Assembly: GCF_014646755.1 (NCBI RefSeq)
Contig: NZ_BMNW01000005.1
Coordinates: 310,001-374,000 of the forward strand
Length of the DNA stretch: 64,000 bases
Direction of reading: 5' to 3'
DNA from: Pseudomonas asuensis
GTDB lineage: Bacteria > Pseudomonadota > Gammaproteobacteria > Pseudomonadales > Pseudomonadaceae
Part shown: in pieces, positions 45,002 through 54,838 of the stretch
How the letters are laid out: every line of letters starts with the position of its first letter
Numbering within the stretch: the first letter of the stretch is position 1
Position numbers and translations under genes: made by a program
The notes under the pieces: model-generated
The model's input: only the letters and a program-made list of their open reading frames with translations
Told to the model about the DNA's origin: nothing
The model's database searches: none

Positions 45002-46066
45002 CTACTGGGTAATCCTGGCTATGTTGCCAGTACCGCTTTGCATGACGACAGCCGCATTACCGTCACTGAACACGCCGGAAGGACCCGTTTGCGTGAGCGC
45101 AACCTGATTAGCAGACCCCATCTGGTTAATGGTTATGATGCTTCCATCGCCGGCTTGGTTGATTGTGGCCAGGTTGGCATCTCCTTCCTGCATCAGATCT
45201 GCCCGCGTGAAGTAAGACTCTTGTGTGATGCTGGCTACGTTGTCGTTGCCAACTGAACGCCCGGAGATGGTTCCGCTAATGCTGAACTGATCAATGTTCA
45301 ACTCGTTATTGTTACCTTCCTGGGTAAACCCAACGATGCCAAAGCCCCCGCTCTGATTGATGGTTGATGTGTTGACATCGCCATTCTGCGTCAGCGTCAC
45401 ACGCTCGGCCGGATAGCGCCCTGAGGTTTGTGTTACAGAGGCCAGGTTGCTATTGCCATCCTGAGCGACTGTAGTGCTGCCGCCACCGAAACTACCGGTC
45501 TGGTCCAGATTGATGACGTTGTTGTCTCCAGTTTGCGTAGTTTCGGCCACCATACCCAGGCGCTGGATGGCATTGAGCGCATTACCATTACCCACGGTCC
45601 GCGCCGTCAGCTCATTGCCACCGTAGCCGTTCTGTTCAACGTTATGGGTGTTGTTGTCGCCTTCCTGATACAGGCTTGCAACGGCGCCATTACCCCCTTG
45701 CTGATACAACGCCACGTTGTTCGTATCGCCCAACTGGGTAACGGTGGCGCTATGCCCAAAATCGAAGCTCTGCTGGTAGACCTGGGCTACGTTGCTATCG
45801 CCTGTCTGAGAGAGATCGACCACGCTACCTGAGCTCACCCCCCTCTGCGTTGTTTCAGCAGAGTTGGTGGCTCCATTCTGAATGATGGCCGAGCGATGCT
45901 CGTTGCCCTCCTGAGTCTGGGTAGCGGTATTGCCTTCACCTGTCTGCTCCAGGGTGGTTTCGTTGTAATTGCCGTCTTGCGTTTGGGTGGCGGTGTTGCT
46001 TGCAGCCAGGGCATAGCTGCCGGAGAACATCAGCAATGCCACAACCAGGGGCTTGAGTTTGAACAT
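45002..46066 (-). CDS. Curlin-repeat secreted protein (354 aa), copy 3
   Basis: A 354-residue paralogue with signal peptide (MFKLKPLVVALLMFSGSYALA) and about fifteen curlin units. Its N-terminal 60 residues are nearly those of the copy at 43501, while the body matches the copy at 46157 closely (for example GRYPAERVTLTQNGDVNTSTINQ). It ends in GNIARITQ. The shared leader with AGAGGGA before ATG 46066 is the same as for copy 2. The gene may be a mosaic of its two neighbours, as its N-terminus is like one and its body like the other. Confidence 0.85.
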   Translation of the reverse strand: MFKLKPLVVALLMFSGSYALAASNTATQTQDGNYNETTLEQTGEGNTATQTQEGNEHRSAIIQNGATNSAETTQRGVSSGSVVDLSQTGDSNVAQVYQQSFDFGHSATVTQLGDTNNVALYQQGGNGAVASLYQEGDNNTHNVEQNGYGGNELTARTVGNGNALNAIQRLGMVAETTQTGDNNVINLDQTGSFGGGSTTVAQDGNSNLASVTQTSGRYPAERVTLTQNGDVNTSTINQSGGFGIVGFTQEGNNNELNIDQFSISGTISGRSVGNDNVASITQESYFTRADLMQEGDANLATINQAGDGSIITINQMGSANQVALTQTGPSGVFSDGNAAVVMQSGTGNIARITQ

Positions 46067-46156
46067 GAGAGATCCCTCTAGACGTATTAGTTGACCACTA
46101 AGATCCATGCCGGGCGCAAGAAATGGCTGCTATGCCTGGCCAGGTAAATGGGACTG

Positions 46157-47221
46157 CTACTGCTGGGTAATTCTGGCCACATTGCCAGTACCGCTCTGCA
46201 TGACGGTCGCTGCGCTTCCCTCACCGAATACGCCAGAGATACCGGTTTGCATCAGCGCAACCTGATTGGCAGAGCCCATTTGATTGACGGTTGCGATGCT
46301 TCCACTACCGGCCTGATTGATCGTCGCCAGGTTGGCATCACCCTCCTGCACAAGGTCTACCTTCGTGTAGTAGTCACCTTGCGTGATGCTGGCAATGTTG
46401 CTGTCACCAACCGAACGCCCGGAAAGGGTTCCGTTGGTGCTGAACTGATCGACATTCAACTCGTTGTTGTTACCCTCCTGGGTAAACTCAACGACGTCAG
46501 AGCCGCCACGCTGACTGATGGTCGACGTATTGGCATCGCCGTCCTGCATCAGTGTCACTCGCCCGGCAGGGTAGCGGCCCGAGGTCTGCGTTACCGACGC
46601 CAGGTTGCTGTTGCCGTCTTGGGTAATCGTGGTCCAGCTTCCGCCCGTACTGCCCGTCTGATCCAAGCTGATGAGGTTGTTGTCTCCGGTCTGGGTAGTC
46701 TGTGCAAATACACCCTCGTTGCGCTGAATGGCATTAAGGGTATTGCCGGTACCTACCGTACGCGCTGCCAGATCCTTATACCCTCCGCCGTTCTGTTTAA
46801 CGTTATGGGTGTTATTGCTGCCTTCCTGATACAGGGTTGCGACAGAGCCATAACCGTTCTGCTGGTACAGCGTCACACTGTTCGTGTCGCCCAACTGGGT
46901 AACGGTAGCGCTATGCCCATAAATAAAGCTCTCCTGGTAGACCTGAGCTATGTTGCCATCACCCGTCTGGTAGAGAGCGACCTCATTTTCAAGCCCTAGC
47001 TGCGTCGTTTCAGCCGAGTTGGTGGACCCATTCTGGGTAATGGCGGAGCGATGCGCTGAGCCAGTCTGGGCCTGTGTGGCGGTATTGCCTTGGCCGCTCT
47101 GCTCGAGAACAACGTCATTGTTAGTGCCATCCTGCGTCTGGGTGGCGCTATGGCTAGCAGCAAAAGTGGTGGGACCAAGGGAGACGAGAAGGATTAATGC
47201 CAAAGGCTTGAGCGTAGACAT
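46157..47221 (-). CDS. Curlin-repeat secreted protein (354 aa), copy 4
   Basis: The first gene of the cluster in transcription order. A 354-residue curlin-type protein with signal peptide (LALILLVSLGPTTFA) and about fifteen repeats; the body is strongly similar to copy 3 across its whole length. It ends NVARITQQ. GGAAAG precedes ATG 47221. The upstream 395 bases should hold the main promoter of the cluster. Long antisense frames opposite these genes come from the repeat composition and are not genes. Confidence 0.85.
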   Translation of the reverse strand: MSTLKPLALILLVSLGPTTFAASHSATQTQDGTNNDVVLEQSGQGNTATQAQTGSAHRSAITQNGSTNSAETTQLGLENEVALYQTGDGNIAQVYQESFIYGHSATVTQLGDTNSVTLYQQNGYGSVATLYQEGSNNTHNVKQNGGGYKDLAARTVGTGNTLNAIQRNEGVFAQTTQTGDNNLISLDQTGSTGGSWTTITQDGNSNLASVTQTSGRYPAGRVTLMQDGDANTSTISQRGGSDVVEFTQEGNNNELNVDQFSTNGTLSGRSVGDSNIASITQGDYYTKVDLVQEGDANLATINQAGSGSIATVNQMGSANQVALMQTGISGVFGEGSAATVMQSGTGNVARITQQ

Positions 47222-47617
47222 GAGTACTTTCCTTGATTAGTCGTAAGGCCAATAAGCTGAGCAAAAGGCAGAGCTGTAAAACCATTAACTACTCATGAAG
47301 GCCGCGCAAAGGCGTACCCGGGTGACTCCTGTAGCAATTGATAGGCAGGTTTGATGTCCAGCATCCAGGCAACGGATCATCCCACTCACCCGTGCGGGCA
47401 CGTACTGCGACGCCCCACGGTAACAACCTGATCTCCAGGTATGCAGATACGGTGGCCAGACTGCTTTAAATCTGGTTTTGCCAATATCCATCGAACGATG
47501 TAATACGATGAATGGTATTCATCCTTTATACCTACTCTGGTTTATAAGACAGATCGAATAAGCGCCTCCTAGAGCAGGCCGAGCTCTCCGCCAACACAAT
47601 GATAAACAGGAGTTTTC
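47222..47617. promoter_or_regulatory. Upstream region of the curlin cluster and of the YciI gene
   Basis: 396 bases between divergent genes, holding presumably both promoters. A 68-codon minus frame at 47285-47491 has no family signature and is not called. I could not fix a CsgD-like site. Confidence 0.45.
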
Positions 47618-47911
47618 ATGCAATTCGTAGTCACCGCTTACGACCATACTGATCCAGAGGCCTTCAATCGCCGACTAGACAACCGCCAGGCTCACCTAGA
47701 AGGCATTCGAGCGATGGTCAAGGAAGGGACGTTTATCAGTGGCGGCGCCATTCTGGACGACGAGGGCCGCATGGTAGGCTCGACCGTGCATGTCGAATTC
47801 GAGAATCGCGAGGCATTGGACCTCTGGTTGAAGAGCGACCCCTATGTCACGGGTCGCGTCTGGAATGAGATAGATGTACGAGAAATCAAGCTCGTTAACA
47901 TCACCACATGA
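47618..47911 (+). CDS. YciI-like protein
   Basis: A 97-residue YCII-domain protein (ferredoxin-like fold): FVVTAYDHTDPEAFNRRLDNRQAHL at the start with the conserved His-Asp pair, and SDPYVTGRVWNEIDVREIKLV at the end. The active-site-like histidine and aspartate are present; enzyme function is not established for most members. AGGAG lies 8 bases before ATG 47618. A bidirectional terminator separates it from nhaA. Confidence 0.85.
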   Translation: MQFVVTAYDHTDPEAFNRRLDNRQAHLEGIRAMVKEGTFISGGAILDDEGRMVGSTVHVEFENREALDLWLKSDPYVTGRVWNEIDVREIKLVNITT

Positions 47912-47916
47912 TGCAA

Positions 47917-47940
47917 AAAGGGCACCTTCCGGTGCCCTTT
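47917..47940. terminator. Bidirectional terminator between yciI-like gene and nhaA
   Basis: Stem AAAGGGCACC/GGTGCCCTTT with a TTCC loop; the minus side is followed by a T run, the plus side by CTTT. Serves two converging genes. Confidence 0.9.
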
Positions 47941-47944
47941 GCTC

Positions 47945-49120
47945 TTAGGCGTTTTTCTTTTTGCCGACCGCAATCAGCATAAGCGCACCCAGACAGCCGG
48001 ACGTAATCGACCCCAGCAGTACGCCAATCTTGACCGCATCCACCAGTTCTGGCGAATTCGGGAAGGCCAGCAGGCCGATGAACAGGCTCATCGTAAAGCC
48101 GATCCCGCACAGCAGTCCGATCCCATAAAGCTGCTTCCAGGTGGCATGCTCCGGCAGCTCAGCCAGTCCCAGGCGAATACTCAACCAGGCGAACGAGAAT
48201 ACGCCTACCTGCTTACCAACCAAGAGGCCCAGGGCAATTCCCAGCGGAACCGATCCCATCAGGGACGCGAAACTTACGCCACTGAACGACACGCCAGCAT
48301 TGGCAAACCCAAAGATTGGGATGACCAGAAACGCCGTGTAAGGGTGCAGCGTATGCTCAAGTCGCTCCAGTGGCGGATGCGTGGAGCCGGTGCGCAGCGG
48401 AATCGTCAGGGCCAGTGCCACGCCTGCCAGCGTAGCGTGTACGCCAGACTTGAACACAAAGAACCACAGCACAATACCTACCAGCAGATACGGCAGGATA
48501 CGTGTGACTCCCAGCTTGTTCATGGCGATCAGTACCAGCAGGGTGGCACCTGCCAGTCCTAGCATCGGCAAGGACAGATCCGCCGTATAGAACACAGCGA
48601 TGATGCATACGGCGAACAGGTCATCGAGAATCGCAAGCGCAGTCAGGAAGATCTTGAGGGATACAGGAATACGTGAGCCCAGAAGAGACAGGACACCAAG
48701 CGCAAAAGCGATATCAGTTGCGGTAGGAATTGCCCAACCCTGAATTAAATGCGCATCGCCATAATTGAACGCTGCGTAGATAACAGCTGGAACAACGGCT
48801 CCACCGAGTGCGGCCAGCCCCGGCAACGCGCGTCGTCCCCAGGTGGACAACTGCCCGACCAGCATTTCACGCTTGATCTCGAGCCCGACCAGCAGGAAGA
48901 AGACGGCCATGAGCGCATCATTGATCCAATGCAGTACGCTCAACCCCAACACGTACTGTTCCAGCGTACTGAAATACAAACTGGCCAGCGGAGAATTCGC
49001 CACGATCAAAGCAATGGCCGCTACCGCCATCAGAATTAACCCGCCCGATGCCTCACTTGTCAGAAAGGCCCTGTAAAAGGCCTGAAGGCCATTTGAGCCT
49101 CTAATCTTGTCGTCTTGCAT
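47945..49120 (-). CDS. nhaA: Na+/H+ antiporter NhaA
   Basis: A 391-residue antiporter with about 12 membrane segments. Marks: [41 protein letters not shown] with the two adjacent aspartate region, and [19 protein letters not shown] with the paired DD (sodium-binding aspartates). It exports sodium in exchange for two protons, supporting salt and alkali tolerance. ATG 49120 is chosen; GAGG lies about 9 bases upstream. It is single, converging on the YciI-like gene. Confidence 0.95.
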   Translation of the reverse strand: MQDDKIRGSNGLQAFYRAFLTSEASGGLILMAVAAIALIVANSPLASLYFSTLEQYVLGLSVLHWINDALMAVFFLLVGLEIKREMLVGQLSTWGRRALPGLAALGGAVVPAVIYAAFNYGDAHLIQGWAIPTATDIAFALGVLSLLGSRIPVSLKIFLTALAILDDLFAVCIIAVFYTADLSLPMLGLAGATLLVLIAMNKLGVTRILPYLLVGIVLWFFVFKSGVHATLAGVALALTIPLRTGSTHPPLERLEHTLHPYTAFLVIPIFGFANAGVSFSGVSFASLMGSVPLGIALGLLVGKQVGVFSFAWLSIRLGLAELPEHATWKQLYGIGLLCGIGFTMSLFIGLLAFPNSPELVDAVKIGVLLGSITSGCLGALMLIAVGKKKNA

Positions 49121-49157
49121 GTCTATCGACCTCACTCCTGAAGATGTAATCGAAGCC

Positions 49158-50252
49158 TTAAAGGCTTTTCTCTGATGTGTTGTTATCGGGTACGACTACG
49201 GCATCCCGTGGCCAGGCGCTCCAGAGCGCCTTGAACAGGGTGGCCAGTGGTATCGCAAAAAAGATTCCCCAAAACCCCAGGGTTCCGCCAAAGAGCAAAA
49301 TGGCCAGAATGATGGCTACCGGATGCAGGTTTACTGCGTCTGAAAACAGCAGCGGTGACAGGACGTTTCCATCCAGGATCTGAATAATGGTGTAGGCCAG
49401 AATGGCGTACAGGAATTGATCACCCAGGCCAAAGCTGAACCCAGCCACTGCGGCGACAGGCAAGGTCGCTACGGCGGCGCCAATAAAGGGAATCAGTACA
49501 GACAAGCCTACGACCAGTCCGAGCAGCATGGCGTAAGGCAGCCCCAAAACATAGAACGTGGCATAACTGACCGCAGCCACGATCACGATCTCGATAACTT
49601 TACCGCGGACGTAATTAGCTATCTGCTGATCCACCTCGTGCCAGACGCGTGTCATCAGCGTCCGCTTGCGTGGCAGCATGGACAGAAGAAAGCCTACCAG
49701 CAGGTCTTTGTCCTTGAGCATGAAAAACACCAGGATCGGCACCAGCACCAAAAACGTACCAAAAGCGATGACATTGCCCAGGGAGGTCAATGACAGACGG
49801 ACCGCCCGCTGTGCAAGCGTAGTCAGCTCGCTGCCTGCCGTCCCAATCCAGCCCTGAATTTGCTCATGAGTGACCACACTGGGGTAGCGCTGTTGAAGCT
49901 CATCCAGCAGAACCTGCGCCTGAGCAAACATTCGTGGGGACTCTTGTAACAGGGTTACCAGTTGATCCCATACCAGCGGCAAGACAAACAGTAAAAGCCC
50001 TAGGAATGTGCCTAGAAAAGACAGGAACATCAGCGATATGGCTCCCCAACGGGGCACTCGCCAGCGCTCCAGTCGGCTGACACCGCCTTGCAGGAGAAAG
50101 GCAACGACCAAGGCAGTAAGAAACGGAGCCAGGGGTTTGCCCAGCAACATGACAAGCGCAAACCCGAGCATGAGCAGGACACTAAGAACGACAGCTTCGT
50201 CCTGGGAGAAGTACCGGGCAAACCACTGCCTGATGACGCGCTTGATCGCCAT
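49158..50252 (-). CDS. AI-2E family transporter (PerM-like permease)
   Basis: A 364-residue membrane protein with about eight helices and the family end [66 protein letters not shown]. Some family members export signal AI-2 or act as sodium/lithium antiporters; substrate here is unknown. The ATG at 50252 follows a weak GGGGGC site. It lies 37 bases upstream of nhaA's start on the same strand, and co-transcription with nhaA is plausible. Confidence 0.85.
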   Translation of the reverse strand: MAIKRVIRQWFARYFSQDEAVVLSVLLMLGFALVMLLGKPLAPFLTALVVAFLLQGGVSRLERWRVPRWGAISLMFLSFLGTFLGLLLFVLPLVWDQLVTLLQESPRMFAQAQVLLDELQQRYPSVVTHEQIQGWIGTAGSELTTLAQRAVRLSLTSLGNVIAFGTFLVLVPILVFFMLKDKDLLVGFLLSMLPRKRTLMTRVWHEVDQQIANYVRGKVIEIVIVAAVSYATFYVLGLPYAMLLGLVVGLSVLIPFIGAAVATLPVAAVAGFSFGLGDQFLYAILAYTIIQILDGNVLSPLLFSDAVNLHPVAIILAILLFGGTLGFWGIFFAIPLATLFKALWSAWPRDAVVVPDNNTSEKSL

Positions 50253-50328
50253 GGTTAATGCCCCCAACGCTGGGCATGTTCAGGCCTATAGCCTGAAAAG
50301 ACAGCGATTGCTGTTGAGCTAAATCTGC

Positions 50329-50517
50329 TTAGGGAGTCGAAGCCCTTAGAAAAAAACTGGACGAATGCGGCTCCTGGCATGCTTCTCCTTCGTCATCCTG
50401 TTTGTCGAACACGATCGATAAGGAAACCATATTTTTCCATTCGATGCCCGACAGCTGTTTTTCACAAAATGTCTGAGCGAGTGTGTCTAGACGCTTGAAT
50501 TCTAATAATTCAGCCAT
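50329..50517 (-). CDS. Possible small protein, 62 aa
   Basis: A 62-codon frame with LEFKRLDTLAQTFCEKQLSGIEWKNMVSLSIVF, a plausible helix-strand start, but no strong ribosome site and no family that I recognise. It lies in the gap between the AI-2E permease gene and ahpC. Low confidence; the whole 50253-50710 gap has no other frame worth calling. Confidence 0.3.
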   Translation of the reverse strand: MAELLEFKRLDTLAQTFCEKQLSGIEWKNMVSLSIVFDKQDDEGEACQEPHSSSFFLRASTP

Positions 50518-50605
50518 ACCACTAGCGCTTGCGGTAGTGTTTGTTGACCTCAGACACCTCCAAGTGCTCCGCTGAAAGAAAGACTTAATGATCCTGGATG
50601 GCAGG

Positions 50606-50652
50606 ATAGGTCAAACTTATGAGATTGATGCCCACATTCAATTAAGTCTAAT
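50606..50652 (+). promoter_or_regulatory. OxyR-like site overlapping an ahpC promoter
   Basis: Four tetrads at seven-base spacings: ATAG (50606-609), TTAT (617-620), ATGC (628-631), CAAT (639-642), against OxyR ATAG-CTAT-ATAG-CTAT. Ten of 16 or more positions match. A sigma70-like promoter overlaps: TTGATG (50625-630), 16 bases, TCTAAT (50647-652). The start of ahpC is 60 bases further. OxyR control of ahpC is known in pseudomonads. Confidence 0.55.
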
Positions 50653-50710
50653 GTGCATAAGCGAGTATCTTATCTCTCGCCAATTCTTAACCCCTGATGG
50701 AGATTCAGTG

Positions 50711-51274
50711 ATGTCTTTGATCAATTCCGAGATCAAACCGTTTAAAGCTACAGCGTACAAGGATGGCAAGTTCATCGATCTGACTGAAGCTGACTTCAAA
50801 GGCAAGTGGTCCCTGGTTGTTTTCTACCCAGCTGACTTCACCTTCGTTTGCCCAACTGAGCTGGAAGACCTGGCTGACCTGTACCCTGAATTCCAAAAGC
50901 TGGGCGTAGAGATCTACGGCGTATCGTGCGATACCCACTTCGCTCACAAAGCGTGGCACGACACTTCCGACGCTATCAAGAAAGTCCAGTACGCCCTGGT
51001 TGGCGACCCAACAGCTACCCTGGCTCGCAACTTCGACGTTCTGATCGAAGAAGAAGGCATGGCACTGCGTGGTTCTTTCCTGATCAACCCGGAAGGCCAG
51101 ATCAAACTGTGTGAAGTACACGACAACGGCATCGGCCGCGACGCGTCCGAAATGCTGCGTAAGGTCAAGGCTGCTCAGTACGTTGCCTCCCACCCGGGCG
51201 AAGTTTGCCCTGCTAAGTGGAAAGAAGGCGAAGCTACTCTGAGCCCGTCTCTGGACCTGGTTGGCAAGATCTAA
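50711..51274 (+). CDS. ahpC: Alkyl hydroperoxide reductase subunit C
   Basis: A 187-residue typical 2-Cys peroxiredoxin. Peroxidatic C47 in FVCPTE and resolving cysteine near 166 in GEVCPAKW. It reduces hydrogen peroxide and organic peroxides using AhpF. Codon use is strongly biased to that of highly expressed genes. ATG 50711 is chosen over the longer frame from 50588: GGAGA precedes it and [11 protein letters not shown] is the family start. Confidence 0.97.
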   Translation: MSLINSEIKPFKATAYKDGKFIDLTEADFKGKWSLVVFYPADFTFVCPTELEDLADLYPEFQKLGVEIYGVSCDTHFAHKAWHDTSDAIKKVQYALVGDPTATLARNFDVLIEEEGMALRGSFLINPEGQIKLCEVHDNGIGRDASEMLRKVKAAQYVASHPGEVCPAKWKEGEATLSPSLDLVGKI

Positions 51275-51301
51275 ACGCCAGCACACGGTTACCTGCGCTT
51301 A

Positions 51302-51366
51302 GGAGCCGAGTCCCGGCTCCTTCTAGTGCCCGAACGCCCGGGCGGAATACGTCCGGGCGTTTTTAT
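51302..51366 (+). terminator. Terminator region after ahpC
   Basis: Two stems: GGAGCCG/CGGCTCC (51302-51320), then ACGCCCGG/CCGGGCGT (51334-51360) followed by TTTTTATT. The second is a full intrinsic terminator, so ahpF probably depends on partial read-through or its own promoter. Confidence 0.85.
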
Positions 51367-51395
51367 TCCCGAAATTTGTCGAGAGGTAATGCCTC

Positions 51396-52952
51396 ATGTT
51401 GGACGCCAGTCTTAAAACCCAGCTTAAAGCCTATCTGGAAAAGGTTACCAAACCCTTCGAGATCGTCGCGTCCCTTGATGACGGCGCTAAATCTCAAGAA
51501 ATGTTGGGCCTGCTTCAGGACATCGTCAGCCTGACTGACAAGATTACTCTGCGTACCGACGGTAACGATGCCCGTAGGCCTTCGTTTGCCCTGAACCGCC
51601 CCGGCGAGAACATCAGCCTGCGCTTTGCCGGCCTGCCTATGGGCCACGAGTTCACCTCGCTGGTTCTGGCGCTGTTGCAAGTGGGCGGTCACCCGTCCAA
51701 GGCCAGTGCCGATACCCTAGAAGCGATCCGCTCGCTCAAGGGCGAATTCAATTTCGAAACCTACTTCTCGCTGTCTTGCCAGAACTGCCCGGACGTCGTC
51801 CAGGCGCTGAACCTGATGGCAGTGCTGAACCCAAACATCCGCCATGTAGCGGTTGACGGTGCGCTGTTCCAGGATGAAGTCACCGAGCGCCAGATCATGG
51901 CTGTGCCCAGCATCTACCTGAACGGCGAGCCGTTCGGTCAGGGCCGCATGGGTCTGGAAGAGATCCTGGCCAAGCTCGATACTGGCGCCAGCGTTCGTGA
52001 CGCTGAGAAGCTGAACGCCAAGGACGCCTTTGACGTGCTGGTGATCGGTGGCGGCCCTGCGGGTGCTTCTGCGGCGGTATATGCTGCCCGTAAAGGTATC
52101 CGTACCGGTGTTGCTGCTGAGCGCTTTGGTGGTCAGGTACTCGATACCCTGGCGATCGAAAACTTCATTTCTATCAAGGAAACCGAAGGTCCGAAGCTGG
52201 CCGTCGCCCTTGAAGAGCACGTGAAGCAGTACGAAGTCGACATCATGAACCTGCAGCGTGCAGAGCAACTGATTCCTGCCACCGAGGCGGGCCAGCTGCA
52301 CGAGGTCAAGTTTGCCAATGGTGCTTCGCTCAAGTCCAAGACGCTGATCATCTCCACCGGTGCTCGCTGGCGTGAAATGAATGTACCGGGCGAGAAAGAA
52401 TACCGTAACCGTGGCGTGGCCTACTGCCCGCACTGCGACGGCCCGCTGTTCAAGGGCAAGCGTGTCGCCGTGATCGGTGGTGGTAACTCTGGTGTGGAAG
52501 CAGCAATCGACCTGGCCGGTATCGTGGCTCACGTTACGCTGATCGAGTTCGACAGCCAGCTGCGCGCTGACGCTGTTCTGCAGCGCAAACTGCACAGCCT
52601 GCCAAATGTGACTGTGATTACCAGTGCCCTGACCAGTGAAGTGAAAGGCGACGGCCAGAAAGTGATTGGCCTGAGCTACAAGGACCGTAACTCCAGTGAG
52701 TTCAAGTCCATTGAGCTGGAAGGTATCTTTGTCCAGATCGGTCTGGTCCCGAACACTGAGTGGCTCAAAGGCACCGTCGAGCTGTCGCCCCGTGGCGAAA
52801 TCGTGGTCGATGCGCGCGGCGAGACTTCCCTGCCGGGAATCTTCGCTGCCGGTGACGTGACTACCGTACCGTACAAGCAGATCGTGATTGCGGTCGGCGA
52901 AGGTGCGAAGGCTTCCCTGGCTGCGTTCGATTATCTGATCCGCCAGGTGTAA
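51396..52952 (+). CDS. ahpF: Alkyl hydroperoxide reductase subunit F
   Basis: A 518-residue FAD-dependent disulfide reductase. The N-terminal thioredoxin-like pair has the redox CxxC in SCQNCPDV (about 129-132); the C-terminal half has GGGPAG, the redox pair in YCPHCDG (about 345-348), and the NADH-binding [12 protein letters not shown]. It moves electrons from NADH to AhpC. GAGG is before ATG 51396. Biased codon use keeps a 421-codon antisense frame open, which is not a gene. Confidence 0.97.
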   Translation: MLDASLKTQLKAYLEKVTKPFEIVASLDDGAKSQEMLGLLQDIVSLTDKITLRTDGNDARRPSFALNRPGENISLRFAGLPMGHEFTSLVLALLQVGGHPSKASADTLEAIRSLKGEFNFETYFSLSCQNCPDVVQALNLMAVLNPNIRHVAVDGALFQDEVTERQIMAVPSIYLNGEPFGQGRMGLEEILAKLDTGASVRDAEKLNAKDAFDVLVIGGGPAGASAAVYAARKGIRTGVAAERFGGQVLDTLAIENFISIKETEGPKLAVALEEHVKQYEVDIMNLQRAEQLIPATEAGQLHEVKFANGASLKSKTLIISTGARWREMNVPGEKEYRNRGVAYCPHCDGPLFKGKRVAVIGGGNSGVEAAIDLAGIVAHVTLIEFDSQLRADAVLQRKLHSLPNVTVITSALTSEVKGDGQKVIGLSYKDRNSSEFKSIELEGIFVQIGLVPNTEWLKGTVELSPRGEIVVDARGETSLPGIFAAGDVTTVPYKQIVIAVGEGAKASLAAFDYLIRQV

Positions 52953-52994
52953 GTTTGACTGTGTACCGCTCTGCCGGTACACAGCACTCTCAAA

Positions 52995-53028
52995 AACGCA
53001 GGGTATCCATGATGCCCTGCGTTTTTTA
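52995..53028. terminator. Terminator after ahpF
   Basis: Arms AACGCAGGG and CCCTGCGTT (52995-53003, 53015-53023) then TTTTT. It also separates the converging rhodanese gene. Confidence 0.9.
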
Positions 53029-53039
53029 TTGCCTGCTGA

Positions 53040-53393
53040 TCAGTCTTTTTGGGTATTACAGGCTGCCAAGCCACCTTCGATGGATACGGCCTGGGTATAT
53101 CCCATGCGTTGCAGGCTTTCCACTGCCAGTGCCCCGCGGTTACCGCCGCCGCAATAGCAGACGATAGGCGCTGCCTTATCAGCAGCCAGCTCGCCGATAT
53201 GCATTTCCAGAATGCCTCGGCTCAAATGAGTCGCGCCGTCCAGGTGCCCGCGTTCGAACTCATCTTTTTCCCGCACGTCCAGGAGCAACGCGCCCTGACC
53301 GACCATGTGTTCGGCTTCGACAGGCGTGACCTGCCGAATGCGCGACTTGGCTTCGGCTGCCAGTTTGAGAAAATCGTCTGAATGGTTTGCCAT
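53040..53393 (-). CDS. Rhodanese-like protein
   Basis: A 117-residue single rhodanese domain with LLLDVREKDEFERGHLDGATHLSRG (family DVRExxEFxxGHI) and the active cysteine C81 in VCYCGGGNRGALA. It likely transfers sulfur or detoxifies thiol/cyanide species. AGAGGA precedes ATG 53393. It lies 36 bases after chrA on the same strand, possibly co-transcribed. Confidence 0.9.
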   Translation of the reverse strand: MANHSDDFLKLAAEAKSRIRQVTPVEAEHMVGQGALLLDVREKDEFERGHLDGATHLSRGILEMHIGELAADKAAPIVCYCGGGNRGALAVESLQRMGYTQAVSIEGGLAACNTQKD

Positions 53394-53429
53394 ATTGCAT
53401 CCTCTCTACAGCAGCCAAGCTGCTCCTTG

Positions 53430-54779
53430 TCACATGAATACGACGTGCATTAACAACCCTACCGTTGCACAGGCTAGCAGCACTTCCATGACTGCGCGCT
53501 TGAACCAGAAGAGCGCGACGACTGCTAGCAGGGCAATCACGCTTGATAGCAGGTCAAATGATCCGCTCAAGCCCTGCGGCCAGAATACGTGGTAGCCAAA
53601 GAACAAGGCCAGATTCAGGATCACGCCAACGACCGCCGCAGTGATGGCCGTGAGCGGCGCGGTAAAGCTCACCACGTTATGAGTGGACTCGACCAAAGGC
53701 CCTCCGGCAAGGATGAAAAGAAACGATGGCAGAAAGGTAAACCAGGTTACCAGCACAGCAGCCAGCGCTCCTGCGAAAAATGCAGGCTCGTTACCTAATA
53801 CCACCTGTCCATATCCACCTACAAATGCGACAAACGCCACCACCATGATCAACGGCCCTGGCGTGGTTTCGCCCAAGGCAAGGCCATCGATCATCTGGGC
53901 GGGACTCAGCCAGCCATAGTGTGTGACAGCGCCCTGATAAACATAGGGCAACACGGCGTAGGCACCGCCAAAGGTCAACAGCGCGGCTTTGGTAAAAAAC
54001 CAGCCCATTTGGGTAAAGGTATGAGTCCAGCCAAAGAGCAGGTAAAGGATCAGCATCGGCACAGTCCAGAGCAACACACCTGCGATCAATAACTGCCCTA
54101 ACCGTAGCCAGCGAAAACCGGTGTGCTGCAATGGCAGCGTTTCATCGTCGATCAGCGCAGACCTCAATGACACAGTGCCGTGAGTGACCTGCCCTCCTAC
54201 CCTGAACTGGTCTGGCATGTATTTCCCGCCTAAAAACCCGATGACCGCCGCCGCTAGAATGATCACAGGGAAAGGCACATTGAATCCAAACAGGGCCACG
54301 AACGAAGCAGCTGCAATCCCCCATAGCCAGCCATTCTTCAAGGCGCGCGTACCGATGCGATGAGCCGCCTGGACAACGATAGCCGTCACGGCTGGCTTGA
54401 TGCCATAAAAGGCACCTGCCACAACAGGAGCATCGCCCCAGGCCAGGTAAACCCAGGACAAGGCAATCATAATGAACAGTGAAGGCAGCACGAAGAGCGC
54501 ACCGGCTATCACGCCGCCCCAGGTCCGGTGCATGAGCCAGCCAATATAGGTTGCCAATTGCTGGGCTTCAGGCCCAGGCAGCAGCATGCAGTAATTCAGT
54601 GCATGCAGAAAACGCCGTTCGGAAATCCAGCGACGACGCTCAACCAACTCCTGGTGCATGATCGCGATCTGCCCGGCAGGTCCGCCAAAGCTTATAAAGC
54701 CCAGCTTGAGCCAGAATAGAAAGGCCTGAAACAGGCTTACCGGAGCAGGAGGCGACACCGGAGGTTCGGAGGTAGGCAT
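53430..54779 (-). CDS. chrA: Chromate transporter, long-chain
   Basis: A 449-residue CHR-family protein made of two homologous halves (both contain FFxKLGFISFGGPAG- or FFTKAALLTFGGAYA-type openings and a GPxxQQL or TPGPL motif). It exports chromate or related oxyanions. AAAGGA precedes ATG 54779, so the five codons upstream are not used. No chrB is adjacent. Confidence 0.93.
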   Translation of the reverse strand: MPTSEPPVSPPAPVSLFQAFLFWLKLGFISFGGPAGQIAIMHQELVERRRWISERRFLHALNYCMLLPGPEAQQLATYIGWLMHRTWGGVIAGALFVLPSLFIMIALSWVYLAWGDAPVVAGAFYGIKPAVTAIVVQAAHRIGTRALKNGWLWGIAAASFVALFGFNVPFPVIILAAAVIGFLGGKYMPDQFRVGGQVTHGTVSLRSALIDDETLPLQHTGFRWLRLGQLLIAGVLLWTVPMLILYLLFGWTHTFTQMGWFFTKAALLTFGGAYAVLPYVYQGAVTHYGWLSPAQMIDGLALGETTPGPLIMVVAFVAFVGGYGQVVLGNEPAFFAGALAAVLVTWFTFLPSFLFILAGGPLVESTHNVVSFTAPLTAITAAVVGVILNLALFFGYHVFWPQGLSGSFDLLSSVIALLAVVALFWFKRAVMEVLLACATVGLLMHVVFM

Positions 54780-54838
54780 ATCAAATCCTTTCATTGTCCA
54801 AGGCTTGGTTATACCGCTCGCCGCCCTCGTCTACCGGC

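Noticed and set aside
46148-46999. 283-codon open frame opposite a curlin gene (and similar frames at 41999, 44455, 45428)
   Set aside because: These follow from the repeated Q/N/A/T codons of the curlin genes. They lack signal, family marks and ribosome sites.
51717-52982. 421-codon open frame opposite ahpF
   Set aside because: ahpF is a highly expressed gene with biased codons, which keeps the antisense frame free of stops. The frame has no family signature or ribosome site.
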